The notes beneath the pieces were generated by a model. The model worked only from the letters and a program-made list of their open reading frames with translations. It was not told the DNA's origin and did no database searches. A DNA stretch of 64,000 nucleotides from Gigaspora rosea (lineage: Eukaryota > Glomeromycota > Glomeromycetes > Diversisporales > Gigasporaceae), in NCBI GenBank assembly GCA_003550325.1, contig QKWP01000687.1, positions 162,883 to 226,882 on the forward strand. Reading direction: 5' to 3'. The position numbers were made by a program, and so were the translations under genes. Positions 12,344 to 23,807 of the stretch are shown piece by piece. The stretch's first letter is position 1. Every line of letters begins with the position of its first letter.

Positions 12344-13744
12344 AATTGTAAATATTAATAGTTTAAATAAAATTTAGTTATACTGCTGATTAATAAATAA
12401 ATATAAGCTACACATTTAAAAAATTTAGATGTTCTGTAATTATCTAGCAATCAAATAATCTCATGATGTACCTGGCTTTAGCTATCCCACTTTGGGAATG
12501 CATTACCAAATCAGAATCAAGTCACAAGTAAAATTAGGTATATTGAGATAAACAATAAAAAAAATGTGAGTGTTTTGGAGAAAGCTCAAATTCTAGAATT
12601 TTCTTTTAGATATAGCTTTTTTTTCTTTTTTTTTATTCTTTGATATATATATACATATAATACTATAGTGAGACATTTTTATGAACAGTATTATATAATT
12701 TTTAAATATAGTATTTGTCAGTATCATTTTTTTGTTTTTTGTTTTTCTTTTTCTGTATCATAATATTCTTCTTTTTTTTGTTTTTCTTTTTTGTATTGGC
12801 TTTTCTCTTTTTGTATATTTCATTTTCTTGGTAGTTTTTTTTACTTTTTTCTTTTTCATTTTGCCCTTTATGAAGAAAAAAAATTTTTATTAAAAGAAGT
12901 ACGATTCTGATATGGCATTAACAAACTAGTTAGTAATATTTGAAATACAAGTTTCAAGCAAGTTTGGGATTTAACAGATATAAATTTGTTATATAGTAGG
13001 TTGCACTTGGATACTTTTAGTGTTGAGTAAGTCTTTATTTGATTTAATTTGTTATATACTAGTAGTATAAATAGCAGTTACTATATACTTACTAAAAAAT
13101 AAAGAAAAATCATCAAAACAAAAAATTTTTAGAAATAGGTCTATTACCTTATATATTAACAGAATTATTAATAAACCCTAAAATATCCTTATAGCTAGTA
13201 TTATTAAGATTTACTATATTACCAAAACTAGGGATGCTTAAAACCAGATACATTATAAGATTACTAATTTTTCTGATTTTTAATCAAAATCAATCAATAT
13301 TAGGGTTAGAGTTAGATTATAAATAAAGAAATTAGTTTATATATAGCAAAATTGCATTTCTGATATTCTACTTAGTAAACAAGACTAGTTTAGATAAATT
13401 TTTTTAATATTTTTCATGCTTTTGTCTTAGTTGCTTCACTTTGTTTTGTTCAGACGGATCCAGGTTATATATTAGTAATCATAAGTATAAATTCATCTAA
13501 TTGGGTAATTTTTGTAGATCTATTCATAATTATTAGCTTATCAAATTTATAACTTTATTACAATATTGTCATTAACTATTAAAAAAAACTGCAAAAAAAC
13601 ATAAGTTTTATATATAAGAAGAAAATGCATAAATTAAAAAAAATATATTCGAAAAATACAGTATGCTATAAATATATAAAGAAAAATATAACAAAGCATA
13701 GTACTATATTCATTATATATTAACCAAGACCTTTAAACAAACTT
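12344..13744. other. Intergenic, T-rich low complexity
   Basis: No gene seen. Bases 12600-12860 are T-rich low complexity. Bases about 13320-13465 are a copy of a dispersed repeat also found at 44838 and 60465. Confidence 0.4.
13320..13465 (+). repeat. Dispersed repeat D1, copy 1
   Basis: Shared sequence includes TATATAGCAAAATTGCATTTC, AAGACTAGTTTAGAT and TTCACTTTGTTTTGTTCAGA. The copy at 44838-44965 is close; the one at 60465-60605 is more diverged. No ends, target duplication or coding sense could be assigned. Confidence 0.5.
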
Positions 13745-13760
13745 AATACACTTCAAAAAC

Positions 13761-14912
13761 GTAACCTTGGTACCACTATCTTGAATGGGAGCTTTGGCAT
13801 AGTTGTGTAAGTTACACAAACAAATCCAAGGGACCAGAACAATTGAAACCCGTTTGGCAAGTCCCGAGTGGAGAGGTAGCTAGACTTATGATGGTACCAG
13901 GGAAAAGAATCTTGGCGGAGACTGACCGGAAAATCTGAACAGGCAAGAGCCCCTATGGCAAAGGGGGCCCACCAACCTGGCCGCTGGAGTCGCACCAGAG
14001 AAAAAGGTCATGTGTTATAGAAGCATGAACCAAGAAAAGGGAAACCTTAGGCACCTAAGGCCTGGCAGACTGATCCTTCTGGGCCAACTGGATTGGTAGT
14101 CTGGAATGACTAGGAAAAAGAATCCAAAGAGTGACTAACCGGGTACTGGGGTTTAGTGAATTTCGCAAGAGCAGACGGAACTGACCGACCAACAAGAAGT
14201 GGAAGCATGGAGGTGTGTATGTGTTAAAGCCCAACGGAGCTCTAGATGCACCCATATGGGAGTCTTTGGACGTTAAGAGGATCTGGGACCACTAGTAACA
14301 GGTATAGCTGGTATAAGTGCATGTAGTGGTAGAGTCAGGTTGGCCGAGCCTCATGATGCCATCCAACTATATCAGGGACTGGAAGCCTCTAGCGAAACAT
14401 GCCTGGGTACTCGTCACCATAGCGGGAAGTACAGTTGTTCGCACATTTCTGAATTCAGAACATTAAATTCTGGGTCCCCAAGTTGCAGAAAAATTGGCTA
14501 GTTGCGGCAGCATGCAGGCTTGAGATACTTACCCAATGTGGTAGAGGCAGCTGCATGGCTTGAGATACGAACTCCTGAGAAGTACGCTAGTAAGAAAACA
14601 GGTATACCAATTTGGAAGCAGCAAGCACCTACCTGGAATTACATACACCAAATTGGGAGTAATGATAGTAGGAAATATGGATAAAGTAGTGGACATGTGA
14701 ATACTAACTGTTGGCTAGGGAAAAGGGACGTCCAAAACCAGGCTAGCTGTATAAATAGGAATATAGTAGGCTCTGGTAGGTTTAGGTTATGGATAAAATA
14801 GTCCAAGTCTCGACACTTAGTAGATAGTATAATAATTGTAAGCAATATATTGTAACGATTAATATACACTCAATAAAGTTAGAGGCATGACCTCACCTTA
14901 ATAACAAAAAAA
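13761..14912 (+). mobile_element. GC-rich retrocopied transcript with poly(A) tail and 16-bp target duplication
   Basis: This 1.15-kb block is clearly more GC-rich than its surroundings. It is flanked by near-identical 16-bp direct repeats, AATACACTTCAAAAAC (13745-13760) and AATATACTTCAAAAAC (14913-14928). It ends in about nine A residues from 14906, 28 bases after an AATAAA signal at 14872-14877. A long target duplication, a poly(A) tail and an upstream polyadenylation signal are the marks of target-primed reverse transcription (LINE machinery). The sense strand is plus. No long open frame survives; the longest, 60 codons at 14502-14684, matches nothing I know. The source RNA could be a retroelement (there is a TATAAATAGG-like word near 14752), a noncoding RNA or a pseudogenised mRNA. 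Confidence 0.75.
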
Positions 14913-14928
14913 AATATACTTCAAAAAC

Positions 14929-15510
14929 TAATCTAACTTAAAGTCTATTCTTATTAAAAACCTTGTTTTGTCTAAAAACCCAATTTAAGATCTTTTAATC
15001 TTAAAAAATAGGTATTTACGTTAGAAACTGTTTCTATTTAGTAGTTAAAATTTAGAAAAAGCTTTTTTTTCTTTATTAGTTCAAAAAATTATTATTAAAC
15101 TAGCTTCTCTTAAATTAGAAATTATTAGAAATTATTTTTGAAGTTAGCTTTTTAGCACTTTTTTGAAGCTAGAAACAATATTTGAGGCCTTTTCTAGGAA
15201 AATCAGATTTCGGGACCCCTTAACCAAAATAAGATTTTGATAGTATATTAATCTTTAGTATAATAATTGCACTTTGGTATAATTTTTAGGTTGGATTATC
15301 TTAATACGAAAGTGGGTTTTTTTAACTTCGGATTTTTTTAATATAAGATCTAAAAATAGAATTCGATGATGTCTTGTCACGTGAAATTGATCGTCATAGT
15401 TCTTTTTTTTATTAGTCATATAAATATAAATTTTTTTTTATCGTAGTCTGTTTTACTAAAATGTCACAAATACGTACGTACGTACGTACTTTTCTTACCG
15501 TTCTTTAATT
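14929..15510. other. Intergenic; ACGT microsatellite at the end
   Basis: No gene seen. A short (ACGT)n run lies at about 15473-15491. Confidence 0.4.
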
Positions 15511-15519
15511 TCACATTTT

Positions 15520-16400
15520 AGACTCTCTCTGGTCCCTAGTCTCCATTTCAGGCTCTCACTGGTCCCTAGTCTCCATTTCAGGCTAATCTTTTCATCAGAA
15601 TCTTGTTGCTTTGGATATCTTGATCTTTGAGTTCTTTATTTCTGAATCGGGCCCTTGATATTTTAGATTTCATGAAGTTCTTTGATCTACTTCGAGTTCT
15701 CTATTACTACTTAGGCTTTTTAATCTTGCTTCAGGTTTTTCTATCTGTCTCTGGATTCTTCGTTACTATTCAGATTTTTAATTTATTTAAGGTTTTATTT
15801 TTGTTTTAGGTTTTTTATTTGCTTTGGGTTCCTCAATCTCTCTTTGGGTTCTCTGTTACTGTTTAAGTTTTTGGTCTTGGAATCAGGCTTTTGTTCTTCG
15901 ATTTTGCTGTCATCAACTTAGATTCTTTGTTCTCTGTGTCAGGTTTCCTATCTCTGTTTTTGGTTCTTTAATTTTTGCTTTGGGTTTTTATTACTTTCTT
16001 GGATTTGTTGATTAATTTCAGGTCTTCTGTTACTGTTCTTTAATCTCTATTTATAGATTTTTGTCTTTATAATAGGTTTTTTGTTGCTATCTTGGGTTCT
16101 TAAATTTTTGTATCGAAGTTGCTATCTCAGGTTCTTTAATCTTTGTATCGAAGTTGCTATCTTAGGTTCTTTAATCTTTGTATCGAAGTTGCTATCTCAG
16201 GTTCTTTAATCTTTGTATCGAAGTTTATATTGCTGCCTTAGGTTCTTTGATTACTGTATCAGGTTTTCTGTTACCACTGCAGATTCTTTTGTTACTGCTT
16301 TAGATTCTCTGGTCACTATTTTAGATTCTCTGGTCACTGCTTCAGATTCTCTAATAACTGCTTTGGGTTTTTGGTTGCTTTCTCGGGCTTTCATTGTATT
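15520..16400 (+). repeat. T-rich degenerate tandem-repeat tract
   Basis: A long pyrimidine-rich tract built from diverged CTTTAGGTTCTTTGAT-like words. Clear sub-arrays are a 30-bp unit with GGTCCCTAGTCTCCATTTCA at 15531 and 15561, and a 35-bp unit with TCTTTGTATCGAAGTTGCTA starting near 16105, 16140, 16175 and 16210. Plus-strand open frames of 60-66 codons (15627-16413) are rich in F and L and simply follow the repeat, so I do not call genes. Confidence 0.65.
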
Positions 16401-16436
16401 TTACTTCAATTAATTTAGGGGTTTCTCAAGCATTTC

Positions 16437-16880
16437 AATCAATTGGTGATGCTCAAGCATTACAATCAATGATGCTATTTATTAAATTAAATGCTTGAGT
16501 GTGCTCTTTCTATTTTTTTTAATCTTCGCTATGCCTCTTAAGGACTTATAAAAAATTTTCTATTTAACTAGCTACTGAAGCTTCAATTTTAGTTGTGCTA
16601 GCTTTTTCTTTTTACTAATTTAAATTTTTTATTGCAACATTAGCTATTTTCAAATATCTAATTCAATTGATCAGATAATAATCTTGATGACACTCAAGCA
16701 TCACAATTAATGATGCTATTTATAAAATTAAATTTCTGGGCATACTTTTTCTATTTTTTATAATGTTCATTATACTATCTAAAAAACCTAACAAAAAAAA
16801 TTTCTTTTCGATCAACTGTTAAAGTTTCAACTTTAGCTCCTCTTTTTAATTATTTTAACAATTTAAATTTCTTGATTGCT
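16437..16880. repeat. Diverged direct duplication of about 250 bp
   Basis: The block from CTCAAGCATTACAATCAATG (16454) is repeated, diverged, from CTCAAGCATCACAATTAATG (16693). Both continue GATGCTATTTAT. It forms the left subterminal region of the candidate 4.9-kb element. Confidence 0.55.
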
Positions 16881-17474
16881 GTCAAATATGGAAAAACATC
16901 TATCCAAACCATACAGTTTTAGGCCTTCTTTACTGAATTAAATAAGTGGAGAATGGAATAAAGTATTCATTATGGTTTGATTAAATGCTGTATTTATTAC
17001 GCTCATATTATTGTATCGATTATTTGTTTTAAAAGTTTCAAACATTAAAAATAAAGTTCCTATCTTTTTAGATTAGATAAATATTTGTTGAGAATTAATT
17101 GTTTATTATGTTTAAAAATGTAAAAGTAATACTTGAGCGATCTTTATCAATGGTAAATTTTTGAAGAAAAAAGGTGGGTTGCATCTCGCTAATTTGGTTA
17201 TCGAGGTGGTAACTTAATTAGTTAATTTATTCAATTTCTGACTAATTAAAAAGTTACTTCTAATTTATTAAATAAGGTAATTGAGAACATTAATGTTAGC
17301 AAAATTGCTTTACAACATAAATATTCCTTTATAAGAAACTTATATTTACAGTCACTACTTTGCACTAAAGATAGTATAGATATATAAAAATATTTTGAAT
17401 TTCTGACTAATTAAAAATTAGCCTTCGATCTATTGATTAAGATGCCCAAAGACACCTTATTAATAAAACAAATT

Positions 17475-19252
17475 TTATTTATTTTCATCACAATATACAT
17501 CTTTATATGGGTCATCTACATATTGTCTAATTTTTGTAAATAAATAGTATTTTCTTTCTTTTGGTAATAATTTAATAGGAATAGTTTTTAGTATAGTGTT
17601 AATATCAAAATTATTCTCGCGTAATAGCTGAAATGAAATTTCTTGTCCGCCTAATTCAGTTGATGCATAAACTTTTCCAATATCTGTAGATAAACTACTA
17701 AATCTAAAATGATATATGGGGGAAATTTTTAAAATAGGTTCCAAATAATGAAGAAAAATCATGCCAAGTCCAACTTACTCCATTATTATATAAAATTGCT
17801 TTGTTTCCTTTTGAAGAATTATTAATTACATATTCAATATCACTTATTGTATTAACTCTATGACTTCGATATACCTTTTTAATTTGACCAAAAAAAGAGT
17901 CACAAATAAATTTAGTGTGGCCCGGAATCATAAAGTTAATTGTAATTTCCTTATACCAACCTAACATTGCTAACCAACAATAAAAAAAAAGGGATAAATT
18001 GTTTTTATTCTGCCCACTACAGTTATCACATGTTATATGTAATTTTTTTTTTTAAGTGTAAATTCCTGAAGAAACTGATAAACCATATTAAGTGTAGTAT
18101 TTGCACCTTTCGAAATACCTTCTGAAAATCCATCTTCACCTATTACAAAATTTAGTTGAAAATTTTGACCCCCTTCTGTTTTACATACTCCAAATAAATG
18201 CGCAGAAAATCGACTTTTAAAGTAAATTGTTCCTACTTGTTGTGGTGAGTACAGAATTGACATACATTGTGCCCAATCATAGCATACATGTGTGACAGAT
18301 AAATCATTTGTGCTCTTAGCTATATTATCATTATAATGTTTTCTTTCTTGATCTGCTGCAATACGATGCTGTTCATACATACTTTTAATCCGATCATATT
18401 CTTCTATATCTGATTTTGCTACAACTAATTTAGCTTTAAAGGTTTCACAAACTTCGCAAAAATCACTTGCAGGTGCTTGAAATTTGAGATAAGGAATTGT
18501 TTCATACCAAAGTCTTCTAAATGTAAAATAGGAAATAACCTTTGTATTTTCACCATTTTCTTTATAAAAATATTCTTTGAATTCATTATAAACTGAAGTA
18601 TATGTGTTTCCAGTAGGTAAATAAATAAAGGGTTCTGATTCATTTTTATGTCTATAGGAGAAGGAAGTCCATTAATTGTTCAATACTGTTCTAAAAAGCA
18701 TTTAACTGGAAATGTAATACTAGAATCAATATATACTTTACTTTTTAATTTAGGTATACGTCCAGTATTTCCATGAATTCTTTCAGTTAACCCATTCTCT
18801 TGTAAATGTTTTTGAATATCTAAAAGAAAATAGTCACTTATTCCACAAAGTTTTAGAAATACTGGTTTACAAATTAATAAAGATGCATTGTAGTTATATC
18901 TATAATTTTGTCTTTGAGATTCTGTATTTTTATTAGTAATTTCAAAGGCTGTTAATTGTGCCTTTAAAAATAATACAAGTTCTGATTTTACTAATGCTCT
19001 TATTTGAAAATGTCGTTCAAAAAAATTTTTGAATCCGATTTTTTCGTAACAGGTTCTTAAATCTCGTTGTCTAGGTGTATGACGGCATGCATAATTTGAT
19101 TGTTCTTTAAAAAATTGCATTAGATCATGAACTGTGTCGAGAACTAATTCGTTTTCTTCATATTCTTCTAATCCCAGTTCAATTAAATTATATACTGGTT
19201 TTAAAGAAGCTGAATCTAAATTATCTACACTTAAATCTTCAAACGAAGCCAT
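17475..19252 (-). pseudogene. DUF7869-like (transposase-like, RNase H-fold candidate) gene, frameshifted
   Basis: ATG at 19252 opens a 190-codon frame starting MASFEDLSVDN that stops at TGA 18682-18680. Reading continues past it (TINGLPSP), shifts frame near 18650, runs through YLPTGNTY, SYFTFRRLWYETIP and SDFCEVCETF to VTHVCYDWAQ, shifts at an 11-A run near 18045, then gives CDNCSGQNKNN and PGHTKFICDSFFGQIKK, and shifts once more near 17710 before HFRFSS and the stop at 17475. The order YDWAQ, CDNCxGQNKN, PGHTKF-CD-FFG, HFRFS matches a widespread eukaryotic family usually annotated as DUF7869 or hypothetical. The spaced D residues suggest a DDE/RNase H-like fold (inference). With one nonsense codon and three frameshifts it looks dead. 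Two shifts fall in homopolymers, so assembly error could explain part of the damage. A 149-bp gap separates it from a MITE at 19402. Confidence 0.7.
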
Positions 19253-19401
19253 AAAAGATATAAATTGTCAAATGAAAAATTTTTGCGTGGTTTAAACATA
19301 TTAAATGCGCATTCTTTTAAATATATACTGTACTATATTAGGGTTTAGTTTAAATTTAAAATTTGAAATTAAATGCACACTTTTTACATAGACTTTACAT
19401 A

Positions 19402-19566
19402 CAGTCAGACCTCTCTAAGTGCACCCTCTATAAGTGCACACCTTCTCTAAATGCACGCTCAAGTACTGGCCCAAACATATACTTGAACGCACTTTTTCTT
19501 ATTATTCTCTATGTGCACGTTGTTAAAGTGTGGTCCTAAGGGTGTGCACTTAGAGAGGTCTGACTG
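19402..19566. mobile_element. pogo/Tc1-type MITE, TA target duplication
   Basis: A 165-bp element begins CAGTCAGACCTCTCTAAGTG and ends with the reverse complement, CTTAGAGAGGTCTGACTG. TA lies at 19400-19401 and 19567-19568. Internal words repeat the AAGTGCAC motif. It belongs to the same family as 4711. Confidence 0.88.
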
Positions 19567-19568
19567 TA

Positions 19569-21528
19569 TGTTCAAAAATCAAAAATCAGAATTCCGAATA
19601 TACTCTCTGTAAGTATGCTTTAAACTTACTTATTTTAAACCGTGTTATAACTATTATGTGCTTTTTATCTTTTGTATAATATACAAAGTAAATACTATTG
19701 TTGAATATAAGGTTCGTTTAAGTCTATTAAGAAGAAAATCATTAAACAATTTCATTCTACGCGTTATTTCAAGTAAGCCCATGTGCGTTATTTCAAATAA
19801 GGGCTGATTTTTTGAATCACATTCTCTTTAATTACAATAAGATTTGAAAAAACGCTCTAGAGCTATTTTTGAGCTCTAACAAGAATTGTCTTAATATGAA
19901 GAACAACTTTGTTAATGCTTAAAAGTAGGTATATCTAGTACCAAACATAGTCCTAGAGCACAATATAAGGGTATATTGAGATGCGTGTTAATACGCCTAT
20001 GAGTGCTAATTCGAGACCACATACGCTATTTTAAAGGGTTCAGATTTTTGAAATAATATCCACAATGTCTATACGGTAAGAAACTGTTCACTTTTTATTA
20101 TAATGCAGAAACCAGAACCTGGTACCTTGCATTCATCATGCAATAACTCATATTCACATGCATACTTTATCATACGTATATACATGCTAATTTTAACTAA
20201 TATCGATATGGCTAAACAATTGTACTAAATTAGCGAAGGTACAGGTATTTTCCCTTGTCTAACTAAAGATAGATGATTTTTGCAGAAAGTCATTGCCTCT
20301 CCATGGGATTGGTTAACAATTAATTATGACTTTAAAACCAAGCCCGTGGTTAGCCTAATTATTAGTAGTACTCGGACTAGTGGATCTTGTTTTTCTGAAA
20401 ATTAAAGTCCGGATTTAGTGTATTCTCAAGCACCTCACTCAATGGATCAGAGTAAGATTTTAATCGAATACTGTATTATACTGAGTTACTATAAAATATG
20501 GTAGAACAGACTGTCTTTTTTTTACAGAGTTACTCTGAATAACTAAAATTTAAGATACTCAAGTGTCAAATTCGATGCGATTAGCAGGTAATCGAGATAG
20601 TGTTCAACCATAATTATATTTATGTTAAAAATTAGAATATGCAACCTATTATGTTATTGAAATGTTCTCAAGCATCATCGTTAGTAATCATAATAGCACT
20701 TATTTACTATAATAATCAGTCAAAATAAATATTGGAATCGATATTTGAACGGCCTGTTCCTTTATTGATTCTTTTATCAAATGTATCATCAAATTAAACA
20801 AAAATAAATAAATAAATAAAAACAAAAGCAACAATCCAACAAGAAATAAAATCGTTTGTGATAAAAAGTTTGTTTATTGAAATAACAAACTCATTTAATA
20901 CATTTTTTTTACTAATAAAAAATAGTTTAATTCATAATAAACTTCATCAAGTTACATATATTCATCGTAATGATAAACACACTTGTCCAATTTTCGCTAA
21001 ATAAAGTTTATTTCCAGACACTTTTTAACCTGTTAATTGAGGCCAATAATTACTTTATTGATTATAGTAATTAAATATATCTTAAGGTACCTAAGCGTCT
21101 AAGTTAATAGATTGGCTCAATTTTTAATTAGTAAGAAATAGTTCAGCCGATCAAATGAGGCCATCATTACAATGAATAGAGTTGTACTGATTGGCTAAAA
21201 TTTAATACCTGCATTTCGTACCATAAATCTTCAGCTTCAATTAATAAGCACTTGTGTACGATCTTGATTGTTAGCAAATCTCATTGATGAGAATGCTTGA
21301 GAACACCCTTAACTACTAGCAAACGATATTGAGAGACTTGAGAATATCCTCAGAGCTAGTATTGTTTGGAATCAAAAGTCGAGAGAATAATTGTCAAGAA
21401 ACGGGATAAGTCTTTCTCATTGACCTCACCATTCTATTTTATGATATTTAAGAGATGAAACTCGAAATCGTGAGAGAGGATGATAATACATTTTCGGATT
21501 AGTATAATCGCACCATATTACAGAGAAA
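19569..21528. other. Intergenic; scattered CTCAAGC words
   Basis: No gene supported. CTCAAGCA/TTCTCAAG words at 20424, 20562, 20670, 21291 and 21337 may be right-hand subterminal repeats of the candidate 4.9-kb element. Confidence 0.4.
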
Positions 21529-21530
21529 CC

Positions 21531-21601
21531 TCTCTGAATGCATCATCCTCAGGATCATAGTAAAAATTTTCAAAAAATGTGCACTTAGAGAGGTCTCTCT
21601 A
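21531..21601. mobile_element. 71-bp pogo/Tc1-type MITE
   Basis: Ends are CAGAGAAACCTCTCTGAATG and the reverse complement of TAGAGAGACCTCTCTAAGTG, with TA at 21529-21530 and 21602-21603. It is smaller and more diverged than the elements at 4711 and 19402 but keeps the ACCTCTCT core of the terminus. Confidence 0.7.
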
Positions 21602-21620
21602 TAGGATTAATAATACAATA

Positions 21621-21854
21621 ATTGTGGGGGATTATGCTGAAAATGGATTATGCTGAAAATTTGGGGTCTCTATTTAAACCTATAATACCTACTAAAACCC
21701 ACATATACTCTTTTATTAATAAAACTACATCCTAACCCTAACCTAACTATAAAAAAAAAAGACCACAAAAAAGGCCCTAAAAAACTTTACAATTTTCATA
21801 ATAAAATATGAAAAATTTTCAGCATAATCCATTTTAAGCATAATCCCCAACAAT
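21621..21854. mobile_element. MITE with GGGGATTATGCTGAAAAT ends
   Basis: The left arm ATTGTGGGGGATTATGCTGA is mirrored on the right by CATAATCCCCAACAAT. Each arm carries the GGATTATGCTGAAAAT motif twice. The interior (CTCTATTTAAAC, CCCACATATACTCTTTTATT, CCTAACCCTAACCTAAC) closely matches the interior of the MITE at 37930, though the ends differ. Confidence 0.75.
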
Positions 21855-22130
21855 AATAATTAATTGATGATCCGTATGCAAAACAGTGATCGACAATAAT
21901 ACTAATTGGAGATAATAGACATATATGTTTTTAACCACTTTTAGAATCTGAGCGTATCTAATATAAAAAAGTAGTACTAAAAGATAAAACTTGATCTAGA
22001 TTGTAGCACAGCACATGTATTTAAAGTGTAGTTCGACTATATATATGGTATTAACCACTTTTAGAACTTGAATATTTCTACGTATTGTACATATGCATAC
22101 TAATATCGTAATATTAAAATATTAGATATA

Positions 22131-22321
22131 CAGCTCACTTTGTTATAGTGAACTCTCAACATAGTGAAGATTCGATACAGTGAAGACTTTTGAGTTACAG
22201 AATTATTAACTTCAGCTCGATACAGTGAAGTACATATAGCATTCTCTTGATATAAACTATAGTACTGCTATAGCAAAGGTTTTTTTTGGCCCAATAACTT
22301 CACAATAACGAGAGTGAGTTG
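22131..22321. mobile_element. pogo/Tigger-type MITE, TA target duplication
   Basis: A 191-bp element begins CAGCTCACTTTGTTATAGTG. The right end reads, in reverse complement, CAACTCACTCTCGTTATTGT. TA lies at 22129-22130 and 22322-22323. Internal GATACAGTGAAG words repeat. A minus-strand open frame (22523-22257) that overlaps the right end is not a gene. Confidence 0.75.
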
Positions 22322-23807
22322 TACTATAGAATAAAACGTACCTAGACCATAACACGGAACAAATAATCAAAAAGTAATTTGGGCTATGGTCTTGGGTACC
22401 AGAGTTTTGGCGTACTTCTTGAACATTTAAAAAAGAAAGTAGTAGTACATGTGCATATATACGTACAGTATATATATATATACGTACATGTAAAAAGAAG
22501 AATGAGAATGCAGAGAAATGCACTAGTATACGACATCTGAATGATCACTACATAGCAATTGTGTATTAATAGCTATCTATGCCTTTGTTCTCATTCTTTT
22601 TCCCCTATAGTTTTTTTTTTTTTTGCTAAAACAATTGCTTTGAATTCTAAACAATAGCAGAAGCTCGCCCATTGTATAATTTGTTATTGCTATTATTCAA
22701 AAAAAAAAAAGTGATTGAATATGTGCGTATGACTTCCTTAATAAAATTGTATAAAAAGCGAACAAATTCAAATAAATCTTATCTTAAAACATGCATTTTT
22801 ATTTATTTATTTCAAAGTATGTCAAAATATAAGGTTTCACTTGTTTTTCGTGGTGAAATTATAGAAAATTTGAATTATGGACCATGTGCTAGAGCTTGGT
22901 GGGTTGCCTGCCCAAATGATAACAATGCAACTTATACACCTCTTTATCCCTTATGCCTTGGGATAAAAACTATTACTACAATAAATAGCCGTGACTTTAT
23001 GATTACCATAATTCAGAACAATTTAAAACCTGGGTTTTTATGTCATTCTGAAAGTTTACAAAGTAAAATATGCAAAAGTTCATCCAAGGCGATCACATCT
23101 ATATATCAATTAGCTTTTTCTACAAAAACTAAACTTGATGGTCTTTTAGTTATGGGATTCGATAATTTAGAAATATGTAATTTATTACTTTCAGATCTTT
23201 ACTTTCGACCTTTTTCTTTTAAAATCCCAAATTTAAATTTGATTATTTTCGAAATTGGTATATCAGATAACCCAGATTGGACTATGCTGACAAAGGATAT
23301 AAAAGTTCTTTCATATATAACTTTCAAAAAACTCGTTCATTATTTTTACAAGAGTTTACTAATAATAAAGTAATTGTTAAAATATACCAAAATTCTCAAG
23401 AAAAATATACTTTTCATGGTGCTAACCCTAACGTAGTTTTGAATGAAATCGGCATACTAGCACAGTTTACAGGAAGTACACTTTTTGGACTAGAACACGA
23501 ACAAACGAAATTATCAATTGAAAAAGAACAAACCTCTCATTGTACAGTTGAAGATTGGCAGAGTAAACTAATTATGAATAAACTTTTCAACCATTACTTA
23601 AAAAAATTTATTTTAACATCTGTAAAATGTGATGATTTTTTTATTAGCCGGAAAACTCAAAAAAGTAATATTATTGAGTTAACAGCAAAATTTAAAGAAA
23701 TATAATCACCAAATTATATTGTCAAAGACCGTGAATTGCGGGCATGGAAAGCTTTATTGCGACATACTGGTTGTTCAAATATAACACCTTTTGGAAAAAA
23801 ATCTAAA

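Larger units (their letters stand above)
16416..21311. mobile_element. Possible 4.9-kb inverted-repeat element carrying the transposase-like pseudogene
   Basis: The left side starts TAGGGGTTTCTCAAGCATTT. The reverse complement of the right side (21311 backwards) starts TAAGGGTGTTCTCAAGCATT, and the similarity continues for about 30 bases to CATCAAT. CTCAAGCAT-type words recur near the left end (16428, 16454, 16693) and in the right part (20424, 20670, 21291). This copies the terminal-plus-subterminal design of the hAT-like elements in the window, and the minus-strand gene at 17475-19252 lies between. No 8-bp target duplication is visible, so the boundaries and unity of the element are inference. 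Confidence 0.35.

Noticed and set aside
13753-14255. Minus-strand frames of 66-80 codons in the GC-rich block
   Set aside because: The poly(A) tail shows that the sense strand is plus; antisense frames are fortuitous in GC-richer DNA.
13761-14912. Solo LTR of a retrotransposon
   Set aside because: TG...CA ends can be forced at 14012-14906, but no 5-bp duplication fits, while the 16-bp duplication and poly(A) tail fit a retrocopy of the whole block better.
15627-16413. Three plus-strand open frames of 60-66 codons
   Set aside because: They follow the T-rich tandem-repeat tract and show no domain.
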